Assembly: GCA_964347035.1 (NCBI GenBank)
Contig: CAYFXE010000006.1
Location: 21,613 to 85,612, forward strand
Reading direction: 5' to 3'
DNA length: 64,000 nucleotides
DNA from: CAYFXE01 sp964347035
GTDB taxonomy: Bacteria > Acidobacteriota > Aminicenantia > Aminicenantales > Aminicenantaceae
Shown: piece after piece, positions 8,533-16,887 of the stretch
Position numbering within the stretch: position 1 is the first letter of the stretch
Layout: every line of letters starts with the position of its first letter
The notes under the pieces: model-generated
What the model saw: only the letters and a program-made list of their open reading frames with translations
What the model was told of the DNA's origin: nothing
Database searches by the model: none
Translations under genes and position numbers: made by a program

Positions 8533-9117
8533 ATGAACGAGCAAACACTAGTCCGTTTGGCTAAAGAAGGAGACAGAGAAGCCTTGAGAATTCTTTTTGA
8601 CCAGAATAGAGACAAAATCTTCGCTCTGGCCTATCACTATACTAAGAATCCTCAAGATGCCGAAGACATCCTCCAGGAGACCTTCATCAAGGCCTTTTGT
8701 TTTCTTCCTAAATTCAACTTTCAGGATGGAGCACGCTTCTCGCCATGGCTTTATCGGATAGGAATTAACTGCAGCATCGACCACCTCCGCCGTTCAAAGG
8801 CGATTAAGAATAAACAGGCTATTTTAGACAACCTGGAAATCATATCTTCTGAGGATTCGAATTCAGACCCGGCTCTCATCCAACAAAAGTCTGAACTGCG
8901 GGAGAAGATCAATCAAACTCTGAAAACATTATCAGATCAACAGAGGATGGTGTTCGTCCTTAAACACTATCAACAGCTGACAATACGAGAAATTGCTGAA
9001 CACCTGGACATCACCGAAGGAGGCGTCAAGAAACAGCTCTTCAGAGCCGTGCACTCAATGAAAGACAGTCTTAAAAGCCTGATTTTGGAGAATAACTATG
9101 AAATGCAAGAACTTTAA
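8533..9117 (+). CDS. ECF-type RNA polymerase sigma factor (module 2)
   Basis: 194 residues from ATG at 8533. The open frame continues upstream through the N run, but the sigma fold begins here (MNEQTLVRLAKEGDREALRILFD). Region 2 shows YHYTKNPQDAEDILQETFIKAF and FSPWLYRIGINCSIDHLRR. Region 4 shows LSDQQRMVFVLKHYQQLTIREIAEHLDITEGGVKKQLFRAV-type sequence. It heads an operon with an anti-sigma factor (20-base overlap) and two HEAT-repeat proteins, which it presumably switches on under an envelope signal. Confidence 0.92.
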   Translation: MNEQTLVRLAKEGDREALRILFDQNRDKIFALAYHYTKNPQDAEDILQETFIKAFCFLPKFNFQDGARFSPWLYRIGINCSIDHLRRSKAIKNKQAILDNLEIISSEDSNSDPALIQQKSELREKINQTLKTLSDQQRMVFVLKHYQQLTIREIAEHLDITEGGVKKQLFRAVHSMKDSLKSLILENNYEMQEL

Positions 9118-9805
9118 AGAACAAATAATTCTTCTCCACTACAACGAGCTTGGGGACAAAGAGAGAGTGGGACTAGAAGGGCATATCAAGGAATGTCCTG
9201 ATTGTGCTGAAGATTTCGCTTATACAAAAAAAGTTTTCCAAATCTTGGCTAAGACCCGAGTCGAAACCATGCCCGAAGCAGATTGGAAAAAAAGCTGGCA
9301 GCGGATCGACTCTCACATCCAACAGAAGCCGCAGTCGAAGAAAAAATTCTTTCTTTTTCCAAGATGGACTTATGCGACCGTCGTGGTGCTAATCATTTTT
9401 ATCGCTGGTGTTATCATCGGCCGGTTCTGGCTTGCTTCAGCTGGCGGCCCCACCATCGGGCTTAAAGTCAGCCAAGCCTATGTCGACCAGTCTCTCCAGA
9501 AATATCTCGAGGACTTAGGGCCGGTTATGGTGGAATACGCCAACTACTCCCCAACGGAAAAAAGCGAGGGAACCATTGTCATGGACAAAAGAGTGGCCCG
9601 CAGCCTTCTCCTCCAGAATCTTCTCCTCAGGAACATCATTGCCAAAACACAACCCTCGCTCCTTTCCTTCCTGGATGATGTAGATCTTGTACTCAAGGAA
9701 ATATCCAACCTGGACAGTGACGATACTAGGACTCCCTTTTTGATCAGGGATCTCATCCATGAGAGGGAGATCCTTTTCAAGATGGAAATATTAAAGACAC
9801 TTTAA
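9098..9805 (+). CDS. Membrane anti-sigma factor, zf-HC2 type (module 2)
   Basis: 235 residues with an intact zinc motif: C3, H29, C33, C36 (HIKECPDC). One membrane helix at about 90-112 is followed by a periplasmic domain of some 120 residues. The gene overlaps the sigma gene by 20 bases. It should sequester the sigma factor at the inner membrane. The periplasmic helical part (LQKYLEDLGPVMVEYANYSP ... LLRNIIA) may be the sensor. Confidence 0.88.
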   Translation: MKCKNFKEQIILLHYNELGDKERVGLEGHIKECPDCAEDFAYTKKVFQILAKTRVETMPEADWKKSWQRIDSHIQQKPQSKKKFFLFPRWTYATVVVLIIFIAGVIIGRFWLASAGGPTIGLKVSQAYVDQSLQKYLEDLGPVMVEYANYSPTEKSEGTIVMDKRVARSLLLQNLLLRNIIAKTQPSLLSFLDDVDLVLKEISNLDSDDTRTPFLIRDLIHEREILFKMEILKTL

Positions 9806-9817
9806 GGAGGTCTTGAG

Positions 9818-11368
9818 ATGAAATACATCAAACTTGTGTCAATGTTATTAATCTTTTTCCTGCTTTTTGGAGGCCTAATCATGGCCCAAAAGGAAGAAGA
9901 AAACGAAGAAGCTCGTAAAAAATATGAGCAAGCCAAGAAGTGGATCTACGAGAAAGATTGGGAGAAAGCCATCGAATCTCTGAAGTACATACTTGAGCAC
10001 CTAGAGGAGAGTGATTTCCTGGATGATTCCCTCTACTGGATGGGCTACAGCCTGAATAAACACAGCCTTTCTCTGGAGGTTCTGGAAAACCAGTTGGAGA
10101 TCCAGAAACAAGCGTTGGAATACCTCAACCAGCTCATCGAGGGATATTCGGAGAGCTCTTGGTCCGACGACGCCAAATTCCTCAGGATTGAAATCGCGGA
10201 GGATCTGGTAAAGAAAGGACTCAGCACCTACAGAAAATATATCAACGGGAGTATCAAAGTTGTAGATCCGGAACACGTGTATGTTGACGTCATTCTTCCC
10301 GAGCAGGAGTTGAAGTTGGTAGCGCTGGATGCCCTCCTCAGCATCGAAGAGGAAAAAGCTTTTCCTATCCTGGTTAAGATGGTTAAAGAAGAAAAAGACC
10401 CGAAGCTCAGGGAACAAGCCGTGTTCGTCCTGAGCCAGTCAGAACATCCCGAAGTCGTCCCCCTCATGGTTGAATTGGCCACAAAAGACCCAGACGAGAA
10501 AATACAAAAACTTGCCGTTTTCTGGATCGGCCAGAGAGGAGAAGAAGAAGCGCTCGAACCTCTTTTCAACATTTATGAAATAACCACTGAGCCTAAGTTA
10601 AAGGAACATGTGATCTTTTCTATCTCTCAGATTGGCAGTAAAAAGGCCACTGACAAGCTGTTCGAGATCGCTAAAAACGACAAAGACAAAGAGAACAGAA
10701 AAAAGGCCATCTTCTGGATCAGCCAGATGGAAGACGAGGCTTCTGCTGATAGACTTCTTAAACTCTACGATGCAGAAAAAGATCAAGAACTGAAAGAAGA
10801 AATGATCTTCTCTATCTCTCAAGTCGGAAGCAAAAAGGCCAGGGAGAAACTGTTCGAGATCGCCAAAAACGACAAAGACAAAAAGAATAGAAAAAAGGCC
10901 ATCTTCTGGATCAGCCAGATGGAAGACGAGGCTTCTGCTGATAGACTTCTTAAACTCTACGATGCGGAAAAAGATCAAGAACTGAAAGAAGAGATGATCT
11001 TCTCTATCTCTCAAGTCGGAAGCAAAAAGGCCAGGGATAAGTTATTCGATATCGCCAGGAATGATGGGAATAAAAGAGCCAGAGAAAAGGCCATTTTCTG
11101 GCTCGGTCAGGAAGAAAGCGAGGAATCATTCAATTTCCTCTTCGATCTGTACGGCAAAACAGATGATGTCGAAAACAAAAAGAAAATCATCTTTTCCCTC
11201 AGCCAACACATGGAAGGAAAACTGGGCCCAAAAGCTGTAACCAAGCTGATCGAGATGGCCAAGAAAGAGAAGAATTTCGAGTTGAAGAAAGAGATCATCT
11301 TTTGGTTGGGACAATCCAAGAGCGAAGAAGCTGCCAAATTTCTGAAAGAAATTATCGAGAAAAAATAG
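9818..11368 (+). CDS. Exported TPR/HEAT-repeat protein
   Basis: 516 residues: signal peptide (1-23, ending at MAQ), a TPR-like segment (about 30-130, with EKAIESLKYILEHL and ALEYLNQLIEGY), then HEAT-type helical repeats from about 165 to the end. Each HEAT unit ends in a variant of AIFWISQ or IFSISQ. Two 64-residue units are almost identical in DNA. It follows the anti-sigma gene by 12 bases with AAGGAGG, so it is in the same operon. HEAT solenoids bind other proteins, so a periplasmic scaffold or sensor role is likely but unproven. Confidence 0.85.
   Translation: MKYIKLVSMLLIFFLLFGGLIMAQKEEENEEARKKYEQAKKWIYEKDWEKAIESLKYILEHLEESDFLDDSLYWMGYSLNKHSLSLEVLENQLEIQKQALEYLNQLIEGYSESSWSDDAKFLRIEIAEDLVKKGLSTYRKYINGSIKVVDPEHVYVDVILPEQELKLVALDALLSIEEEKAFPILVKMVKEEKDPKLREQAVFVLSQSEHPEVVPLMVELATKDPDEKIQKLAVFWIGQRGEEEALEPLFNIYEITTEPKLKEHVIFSISQIGSKKATDKLFEIAKNDKDKENRKKAIFWISQMEDEASADRLLKLYDAEKDQELKEEMIFSISQVGSKKAREKLFEIAKNDKDKKNRKKAIFWISQMEDEASADRLLKLYDAEKDQELKEEMIFSISQVGSKKARDKLFDIARNDGNKRAREKAIFWLGQEESEESFNFLFDLYGKTDDVENKKKIIFSLSQHMEGKLGPKAVTKLIEMAKKEKNFELKKEIIFWLGQSKSEEAAKFLKEIIEKK
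10699..11037 (+). repeat. Near-identical 192-base tandem repeat inside the HEAT gene
   Basis: Bases 10699-10845 and 10891-11037 match with only two differences that I can see (GCA/GCG and GAA/GAG, both synonymous). The period is 192 bases, or 64 codons, which equals two HEAT units. This points to recent duplication or ongoing gene conversion. Confidence 0.9.
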
Positions 11369-11385
11369 TCATAAAGGAAGGGACT

Positions 11386-11793
11386 ATGAGAAACGTTCAA
11401 AGGACAGCCAAAATAGCAGCGATTGCTGCCATCTTAATCTGGATCGCCTCCCCTTTAGCAGGAGCAGAAAAAACTGGGTTTTTGAAGGGAAAAGTCTATT
11501 GGCAGGACGAACCTGGCATCTCGTTGACGAATAAATTCACCACAGCAGAAAAAGATTTCATGAAGCTTAAAACAGGAGATTTCTATTTTACAGGATACGC
11601 GTACCAGAGTCATCACAGCATGCATATAGGCCCGGATTGGATATCCTCAGAACCTTTCCGGCTGCTCATCAGAGCAAACGAAATCAAACTGGATAGGTCC
11701 TCCAAATGGAAGAAGAAGGGAAGCATCCGTTACAGCTCGGAAGATGAAACAGGACTTGTGGGCATAATATTTCTCCACAGGATTGTGATTTAG
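11386..11793 (+). CDS. HEAT-repeat protein, N-terminal piece (frameshifted)
   Basis: 135 residues from ATG at 11386 (AAGGAAGGG upstream), 17 bases after the previous gene. A signal peptide (about 1-25, ending AGA) is followed by a beta-rich domain (FLKGKVYWQDEP ... GDFYFTGYAYQSHHSMHIGPDW ... LIRANEIKLD). The frame ends at TAG 11791-11793, but the +1 frame continues the protein with HNISPQDCDLDRTYEFAEAP, leading straight into the HEAT repeats of the next piece. A single lost base in the GTGGG stretch near 11758-11762 explains this. It may be a sequencing error or a true mutation. Intact, the protein would be about 362 residues. Confidence 0.75.
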   Translation: MRNVQRTAKIAAIAAILIWIASPLAGAEKTGFLKGKVYWQDEPGISLTNKFTTAEKDFMKLKTGDFYFTGYAYQSHHSMHIGPDWISSEPFRLLIRANEIKLDRSSKWKKKGSIRYSSEDETGLVGIIFLHRIVI

Positions 11794-11840
11794 ATCGTAC
11801 CTACGAATTCGCCGAAGCACCCATCTACTGGTTCGGCAAT

Positions 11841-12473
11841 GTGAATACCGAGGAAAGCTTCCGGTACTTAGAAGGTCGATTCGATAGGGGTAGTTCCGAC
11901 TTACAAAAAACACTGATCTTCATCATCAGCACCCATGACACTCCCAAATCCTATGATTTCCTCCGTCATGTTGCTCAGGGAAAATATGAAAACAAGCTGA
12001 GAAAAGACGCAATTTTTTGGCTCGGAAATTACCACGATTCGAAGAGTCTGGAAGCTCTCAAAGACATCTACAAGAAAGAAAAAGAAAGAGAGGTCAAGAA
12101 ACAGATTGTCTTTGCCCTCAGTCTCAGCGACCAGGAAGAGGCCGTTTTAGAAATGATCAACATTGCCAAAAAAGATACCGATCAAGAAGTCAGGAAAAAC
12201 GCCCTTTTTTGGCTGGGTCAAAAAGCTTCTGAAAAATCAGCTCAAGCGTTGAAGGATGTGGTGGAAAGTGATGACGAGGATATCGAAGTCAAAGACAGCG
12301 CTGTATTTGCCATAAGCCAACTTCCAGAAGAGAGATCTATCCCGATGCTCATCGATATCGCCAAAACCAACAGGAGTCCCTCCGTGAGGAAAAAAGCCAT
12401 CTTCTGGTTAGGTCAGGTAGGTGGTGATGAAGCGTTGAAATTCTTCGAAGAAATCCTGCTGAAGAAAAAATGA
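11841..12473 (+). CDS. HEAT-repeat protein, C-terminal piece (frameshifted)
   Basis: 210 residues from the first ATG in this frame, though the coherent sequence begins at about 11765. It consists of HEAT units ending in AIFWLGN, IVFALSL, ALFWLGQ, AVFAISQ and AIFWLGQ, the same consensus as the 516-residue neighbour, so the two proteins are related. It has no ribosome site of its own and no signal peptide, consistent with being the tail of the preceding gene rather than a separate one. It is the last gene of sigma module 2. Confidence 0.75.
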   Translation: MNTEESFRYLEGRFDRGSSDLQKTLIFIISTHDTPKSYDFLRHVAQGKYENKLRKDAIFWLGNYHDSKSLEALKDIYKKEKEREVKKQIVFALSLSDQEEAVLEMINIAKKDTDQEVRKNALFWLGQKASEKSAQALKDVVESDDEDIEVKDSAVFAISQLPEERSIPMLIDIAKTNRSPSVRKKAIFWLGQVGGDEALKFFEEILLKKK

Positions 12474-12475
12474 TT

Positions 12476-12575
12476 CAGTTACCAGTTGTCAGCGATCAGT
12501 TTTAAGTTTAAGACAAGATTTTCTTCTTTACTGGTAACTGATCACTGGTAACTGAAAACTGACAACTAATAACTG
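12476..12575. repeat. Intergenic ACTGGTAACTG-type repeat
   Basis: CAGTTACCAGT (12476-12486) and ACTGGTAACTG (12530-12540) form an 11-base inverted repeat. ACTGGTAACTG recurs directly at 12544-12554, followed by GAAAACTGACAAC. Related tracts occur at 19783-19866 and 41299-41340. It lies between convergent genes and could form a hairpin at both 3' ends. Confidence 0.6.
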
Positions 12576-12583
12576 GCAATAGA

Positions 12584-14074
12584 TTACTTCTTTTCCATCT
12601 TCATGAGCTCGTTCAGTTTTTCCACAGCGTTCTGGTTGTTCGGGTTCATCTCTAAAGACTTGGCATAGTTCTTGATGGCTAACAATTTATCTCCGTTAAT
12701 CATATAAGCCTCGGCCAAGCTGTCATAACCATTAGAATATTTCGGGTGGACTTTAACATTCAACTTAAAGATCTCTATTGCATCCTTGATTCTCTTTTTC
12801 TTCTCCAACAGATGATATCCTAATCTGTTGAGCTCGATCGGCAGAAAGTTATATTCTTTGGGATGTTCTCTCTTGAATTCCTCGTACTGTTTAATCGCGG
12901 CCTCCAGGTCTTTCTCGATCAGAGTCTTGTAAATCACTTCGGAGATGGATTTGAGGGGGAGCTTATAAGGTTTGTCATAAAGAATATACATAATTGCCTG
13001 GCTCATCTCGGAAAGGGAGACGCCCGGCGTGTTGTTGAAGAGGACGATCAAGTGTTTATCATCAACCAATCTCTCTATCAAGGTGTTGAATCCGTTGATT
13101 CCGCCGCCATGCGAGATGATGTTGACCGTCTCTTTGGATTTCGGAAAGCTCCGCTTCAAAATAAACCAACCATAACCGTAATTTGTCCCAAGAGGGGCGG
13201 CATGCGGCTTAAACATTGTTTCCTTCATCTTGTTGGAGAGTAATTTTTCGGTATACAAGGCTTGATCCCAAAGATACAAGTCTTCGACCGACGAATACAG
13301 GGCCCCGGCAGCAAAAGGAAGCATCATATCAAGGTAAGGGGCATTCTCATACCCATCAAAGGTCTTATTATATCCCGCAGCCCGATCAGGGATAATCGTT
13401 TCATAATGATCGTAGCCTGTGTTTTTCATCCCCAAGGGGTCCAGAATCCTCTCCTTGAGGACCTCCTCATAATCTTTACCGGTCACCTTTTCGATAATCG
13501 CCCCCAATATAAAATATCCGGAATTGTTATACCTGTACTTGGAACCAGATTGAAACTCGAAATCTCCGCTGCAGAATTTTTCGATGATCTCATCTATCGA
13601 ATAGGGATTTCTCATAATGTCTTGGGAGAAGTTCGGGAGACTGGTGTAGCTCGGGATTCCAGAGGTATGCGTTAACAAATGATGGATGGTAACCTTATCT
13701 CCTGTATCCTTGCGGTAATCCGGCAAATAGTCTGTCAATTTGCCCTCTAATTCGACCTTTCCCTCCTCAACCAACTGCATGATCAGCATCGAAGTGAACT
13801 GTTTGGTGATCGACCCGATCCTGAATTTGGTATTCGGCTTATTCGGAATTTTCCATTCCCTGTTGGCCATTCCAAATCCTTTCTTGTAGATAACCTTGCC
13901 TTCCTCTGCGACAAGGACAGTGCCGTTAAACTTCCCATAATCATAATAAACCTGCATCAACTCATCTATCTTAGTGATTTTATCTTGGGCCACACCAGAG
14001 TATGGAACAATAAAAAAAAGCAAGACAGCAAGGATCAAAGCTAACACTTTTGAAGAATGAAAATGGTGTCTCAT
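12584..14074 (-). CDS. Serine hydrolase (beta-lactamase class C/PBP4* family) with C-terminal TPRs
   Basis: 496 residues if started at 14072-14074, the ATG that follows AGGAGG; a longer frame reaches 14104. A signal sequence is followed by a penicillin-binding-like domain with the serine motif SITK, the YNN motif in YRYNNSGYF, and HGGG as the third motif. A short TPR block follows (YDSLAEAYMINGDKLLAIKNYAKSLEMNP). Family members are exported esterases, amidases or D-peptidases; the substrate is not predictable. Three other serine hydrolases of similar build lie in this window. Confidence 0.9.
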   Translation of the reverse strand: MRHHFHSSKVLALILAVLLFFIVPYSGVAQDKITKIDELMQVYYDYGKFNGTVLVAEEGKVIYKKGFGMANREWKIPNKPNTKFRIGSITKQFTSMLIMQLVEEGKVELEGKLTDYLPDYRKDTGDKVTIHHLLTHTSGIPSYTSLPNFSQDIMRNPYSIDEIIEKFCSGDFEFQSGSKYRYNNSGYFILGAIIEKVTGKDYEEVLKERILDPLGMKNTGYDHYETIIPDRAAGYNKTFDGYENAPYLDMMLPFAAGALYSSVEDLYLWDQALYTEKLLSNKMKETMFKPHAAPLGTNYGYGWFILKRSFPKSKETVNIISHGGGINGFNTLIERLVDDKHLIVLFNNTPGVSLSEMSQAIMYILYDKPYKLPLKSISEVIYKTLIEKDLEAAIKQYEEFKREHPKEYNFLPIELNRLGYHLLEKKKRIKDAIEIFKLNVKVHPKYSNGYDSLAEAYMINGDKLLAIKNYAKSLEMNPNNQNAVEKLNELMKMEKK

Positions 14075-14242
14075 CTGAAACCTCCTGTTATCTTGGAATT
14101 GCAAAAAAATTTTACCAGATAATGCAACAAAAAATAAAATATTAAAAACAACATTGTCGGATTCATCTCAGATTGATTATGTATTCTAATTATTACATAC
14201 GAAATTAAATACTTTTGGTTTTAAAGCAATTCTGATTAAACT

Positions 14243-14258
14243 TGGCATGTTTTTTGCA
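14243..14258 (+). promoter_or_regulatory. Sigma-54-type (-24/-12) promoter
   Basis: TGGCATG-TTTT-TTGCA: GG (14244-14245) and GC (14256-14257) are separated by exactly 10 bases, the spacing required by RpoN. Transcription would start near 14269, about 19 bases before the ATG of the 79-residue gene. Confidence 0.7.
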
Positions 14259-14287
14259 CATGCTTAACTCGAAAGAAGGAGGGCATT

Positions 14288-14527
14288 ATGCAGACGCCTC
14301 AAAAAATAGATTACAGTGCTGAGATACAAGAAGCATTAAAAAAGGCAAAGTGTAAAAAAGTTTTATACCTTTACGACGAGTCTGGAGAAAAACAATTCTT
14401 AGGCGTATTCAGTACTAAGAAAGCGATCCAAATAAAAAAGTTCTTCCGCCAAAAAAATTTAATCGGCCGCTTATCCGAATTCGAAGTCAAAACGACCGAA
14501 CCGGATAGCCACTTTAATTGGTCGTAA
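14288..14527 (+). CDS. Small cytoplasmic protein, unknown, behind a sigma-54 promoter
   Basis: 79 residues with an excellent ribosome site (AAGGAGGG). It is predicted to be a small alpha/beta protein (KVLYLYDESGEKQFLGVFSTKKAIQIKKFF) with no signal peptide or membrane helix. I do not recognise a family. It stands alone between a minus-strand serine hydrolase and a minus-strand acyltransferase. Its -24/-12 promoter implies control by an enhancer-binding protein, which suggests a condition-specific role. Confidence 0.75.
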   Translation: MQTPQKIDYSAEIQEALKKAKCKKVLYLYDESGEKQFLGVFSTKKAIQIKKFFRQKNLIGRLSEFEVKTTEPDSHFNWS

Positions 14528-14584
14528 TTAACACCGATATTTCGTTGTGATAGCTGGGGGATCTAATATCCAAGATAGGGTCCA

Positions 14585-16006
14585 TCAAGATGGTCTCTGC
14601 CTGAGATGGGCGATAGTGTTGGCGTAATAGTGAAGAATTTTCAACTCGCCAGGTTCGACACGAAACGATCCATGATCTTCCTGAACGATGTGCCTTAGAG
14701 TCAGCAGGCGCAGACCGACCTCGATCGTATAATCCAGATCCCTACGAGGAATATAAACGCACAATCCTTCTCTCTCCAGCTCAGATAGGAGTCTCTGAAC
14801 ACAAGATTTGATCTCGGTTTCGGTCAAGGCTTTCTCGGAATTCTCGATAAAAACAGTCGAAACCAAGGATAATGGCACAACCGGGACAACCTGGCCTACA
14901 GCGTGCATAAGTGTTTGAGCCAGATGTTTGACTTTGTCAATTCTCTCTTCCTTATCCAGCTTTAGAAAATCAATATTATGTTCTTGCGCATACTCCCGCA
15001 TGGACAGGGGCGTTCCGAAATTGACGACTGCATAGCCATACCGGTACCAACCTCCCCGCAACATGAGCCAAAAATTCCGCAAAACAAAGAGCGATACTGT
15101 CTTGATGACGCTCAATTTTGACTTCTGCTTGGCTTCGGGATCCATTGTAACGAGGAGAGATCGATCCTCAAGGACACGGTCATAATTGACACCCACTGGA
15201 ATAAAGACAAGGTCACGACCTCCATCGAGATTAAAGCTGCGCAGCATGTAGTCCAGCAGGCCTATTTTCGGATCGCCCAAACGCCCGTCTCGGCTTAACT
15301 TCCCTTCCGGGAAAAGAGCCTGTACAACACCAGCTTCGGTGGCCATGTGGACGTATCTCGCAAGCACTTTACGGTACAAGATGTTCCCTGAGCCACGTCT
15401 AACAAAAAACGCTCCCATTGCCCGAACAAGATGTTTCACAGGCCAAACGCGGGCCCACTCCCCCACAGCAAAGCTCAGGGCGACTCGCCTTATCGCCAGA
15501 TAGGCCAACAGAATATAATCCATATTACTGCGGTGATTCATGACAAAGACCACACTCGAGTGGGAATCAACCTTCTGAAAACCCTTCTCATCGGCAAACC
15601 CAACCCGAACACGGTACAACAGCTTGGAGAAAATACGGCCGAGCCAACTCCCGAACCGAAAATAAAGATACGCGTCAAAGGCAGGCACGATTTCCCTGGC
15701 ATAGCGTTCTGCTTTTTGTATAGCTTCCTGTTCAGAAATTCCAGTCTCCAAGCATTGTTCTTTCACGGCTTTCAAGACCTGAGCATCGTAAACCAAACGA
15801 TTGATGAGTCTTTGCCGCTTGATGAGCTTAAATTCTGGGAGACGAAGGTCGAGACGCTCGTTGATATCATCAATAATTCTCATCCTCCGCCACCTAAAAT
15901 ACAAACGGAACAAGGGTAATACGAGTAGCTTAAACAAAACTAGGACAGCCAAGACACCTCCAAGAATAACGAACCACAAGGGTAGGCTAACATTTTGGGT
16001 CATCAT
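14585..16006 (-). CDS. PlsB/PlsC-type glycerolipid acyltransferase
   Basis: 473 residues: an N-terminal membrane anchor (about 10-36), then the acyltransferase domain with the HX4D catalytic motif H158-RSNM-D163, the GAFFVRR block (198-204) and FPEGKLSRDG (232-241). These are the four-block signature of glycerol-3-phosphate/1-acylglycerol-3-phosphate acyltransferases, closest in spacing to the PlsB-like group. It transfers an acyl chain to a glycerolipid at the inner membrane. It overlaps by 4 bases the upstream lipase-like gene, so acylation and deacylation functions are co-expressed. Confidence 0.85.
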   Translation of the reverse strand: MMTQNVSLPLWFVILGGVLAVLVLFKLLVLPLFRLYFRWRRMRIIDDINERLDLRLPEFKLIKRQRLINRLVYDAQVLKAVKEQCLETGISEQEAIQKAERYAREIVPAFDAYLYFRFGSWLGRIFSKLLYRVRVGFADEKGFQKVDSHSSVVFVMNHRSNMDYILLAYLAIRRVALSFAVGEWARVWPVKHLVRAMGAFFVRRGSGNILYRKVLARYVHMATEAGVVQALFPEGKLSRDGRLGDPKIGLLDYMLRSFNLDGGRDLVFIPVGVNYDRVLEDRSLLVTMDPEAKQKSKLSVIKTVSLFVLRNFWLMLRGGWYRYGYAVVNFGTPLSMREYAQEHNIDFLKLDKEERIDKVKHLAQTLMHAVGQVVPVVPLSLVSTVFIENSEKALTETEIKSCVQRLLSELEREGLCVYIPRRDLDYTIEVGLRLLTLRHIVQEDHGSFRVEPGELKILHYYANTIAHLRQRPS

Positions 16007-16755
16007 TCTTTCTTTTTGAACACTCCGAGTTTCAAGAAATAAAGCACCTGTTCGATAACCGGTTCACTCTGCATGATAAAGGTGTGGCTATGCGGTAAAA
16101 CGATGAAGTCCTTCATCCCTGCCACTTTTGTTCGCTCGACAGAAATGACACCGTCATCCGGACCTGGAATGATAAGAGAATACAGGGGATTGATGGTCCT
16201 GTCTCCGGCTATCACCCCCAACTCAAAATTAACCGGGCCTAAGCTTAGAGGAAGACTGTCCTCTTTTGTTCCTAACTGTCCACCAGGAGGACCAATAGCT
16301 TTTTTAAAGAAAAAGCTGTTCTTCAGGCGATTGACAAGCTCGCTTCCCTGGTTTGGTGGACAGAGCATCACAACTCGTCCTAGATTAGGTAAATCATGAT
16401 GCCTCAGATAATAACGGACAACGATTCCTCCCATTGAATGGGTGACAAAATGAACCTTTGACTGAGGCTCCTGCATATAAGGGGAAACAATATCCCTTAA
16501 GATCTCATCGGCCAAAAACTCGATTGTATGTTTTGTCGAAGGATAATCTACGTTTATGACTTTATAGCCAGCAAGAGAAAGACTTTTTTCAATCCTTAAC
16601 ATAGAACGACTAGATCGTGCCAGGCCATGGAGAAGGATGACATATTCTTTTATGTCTCTCTGAATATCTGCACTGTCCGTTTCATATCTTTGGGGAGAAA
16701 CGAGAAAATACACGATAAGCACTAGACACACTGCGATTATCCATTTGATTCTCAT
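16003..16755 (-). CDS. Alpha/beta-hydrolase, lipase-like, membrane anchored
   Basis: 250 residues. An N-terminal hydrophobic leader (about 5-20) precedes the hydrolase fold: VILLHGLARSSRSM is the oxyanion strand and loop, and THSMGGIVVRYYL carries the nucleophile serine in a variant of GxSxG (T-H-S-M-G). The acid and histidine are probably in PGPDDGVISV and LPHSHTFIM. It resembles the EstA/PGAP1-like esterases. It is the first gene of a two-gene operon with the acyltransferase. A phospholipid or lysophospholipid is a plausible substrate, by context only. Confidence 0.82.
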   Translation of the reverse strand: MRIKWIIAVCLVLIVYFLVSPQRYETDSADIQRDIKEYVILLHGLARSSRSMLRIEKSLSLAGYKVINVDYPSTKHTIEFLADEILRDIVSPYMQEPQSKVHFVTHSMGGIVVRYYLRHHDLPNLGRVVMLCPPNQGSELVNRLKNSFFFKKAIGPPGGQLGTKEDSLPLSLGPVNFELGVIAGDRTINPLYSLIIPGPDDGVISVERTKVAGMKDFIVLPHSHTFIMQSEPVIEQVLYFLKLGVFKKKE

Positions 16756-16887
16756 TGCATAAGTCCTTTGCCCTTTAGCTTATATCACTGGAAAAATCAG
16801 AGGTCAAGACGGATCAAAAGCCGTGTCAACATGTGCCTTTTTATCATTATGGAATCATTTTTGTGATGGAAGGAAAAAATTTCAGGA

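Noticed and set aside
10598..11014. 138-codon minus-strand ORF inside the HEAT gene, itself repetitive
   Set aside because: Its repeats are simply the reverse of the HEAT repeats; no independent coding evidence.
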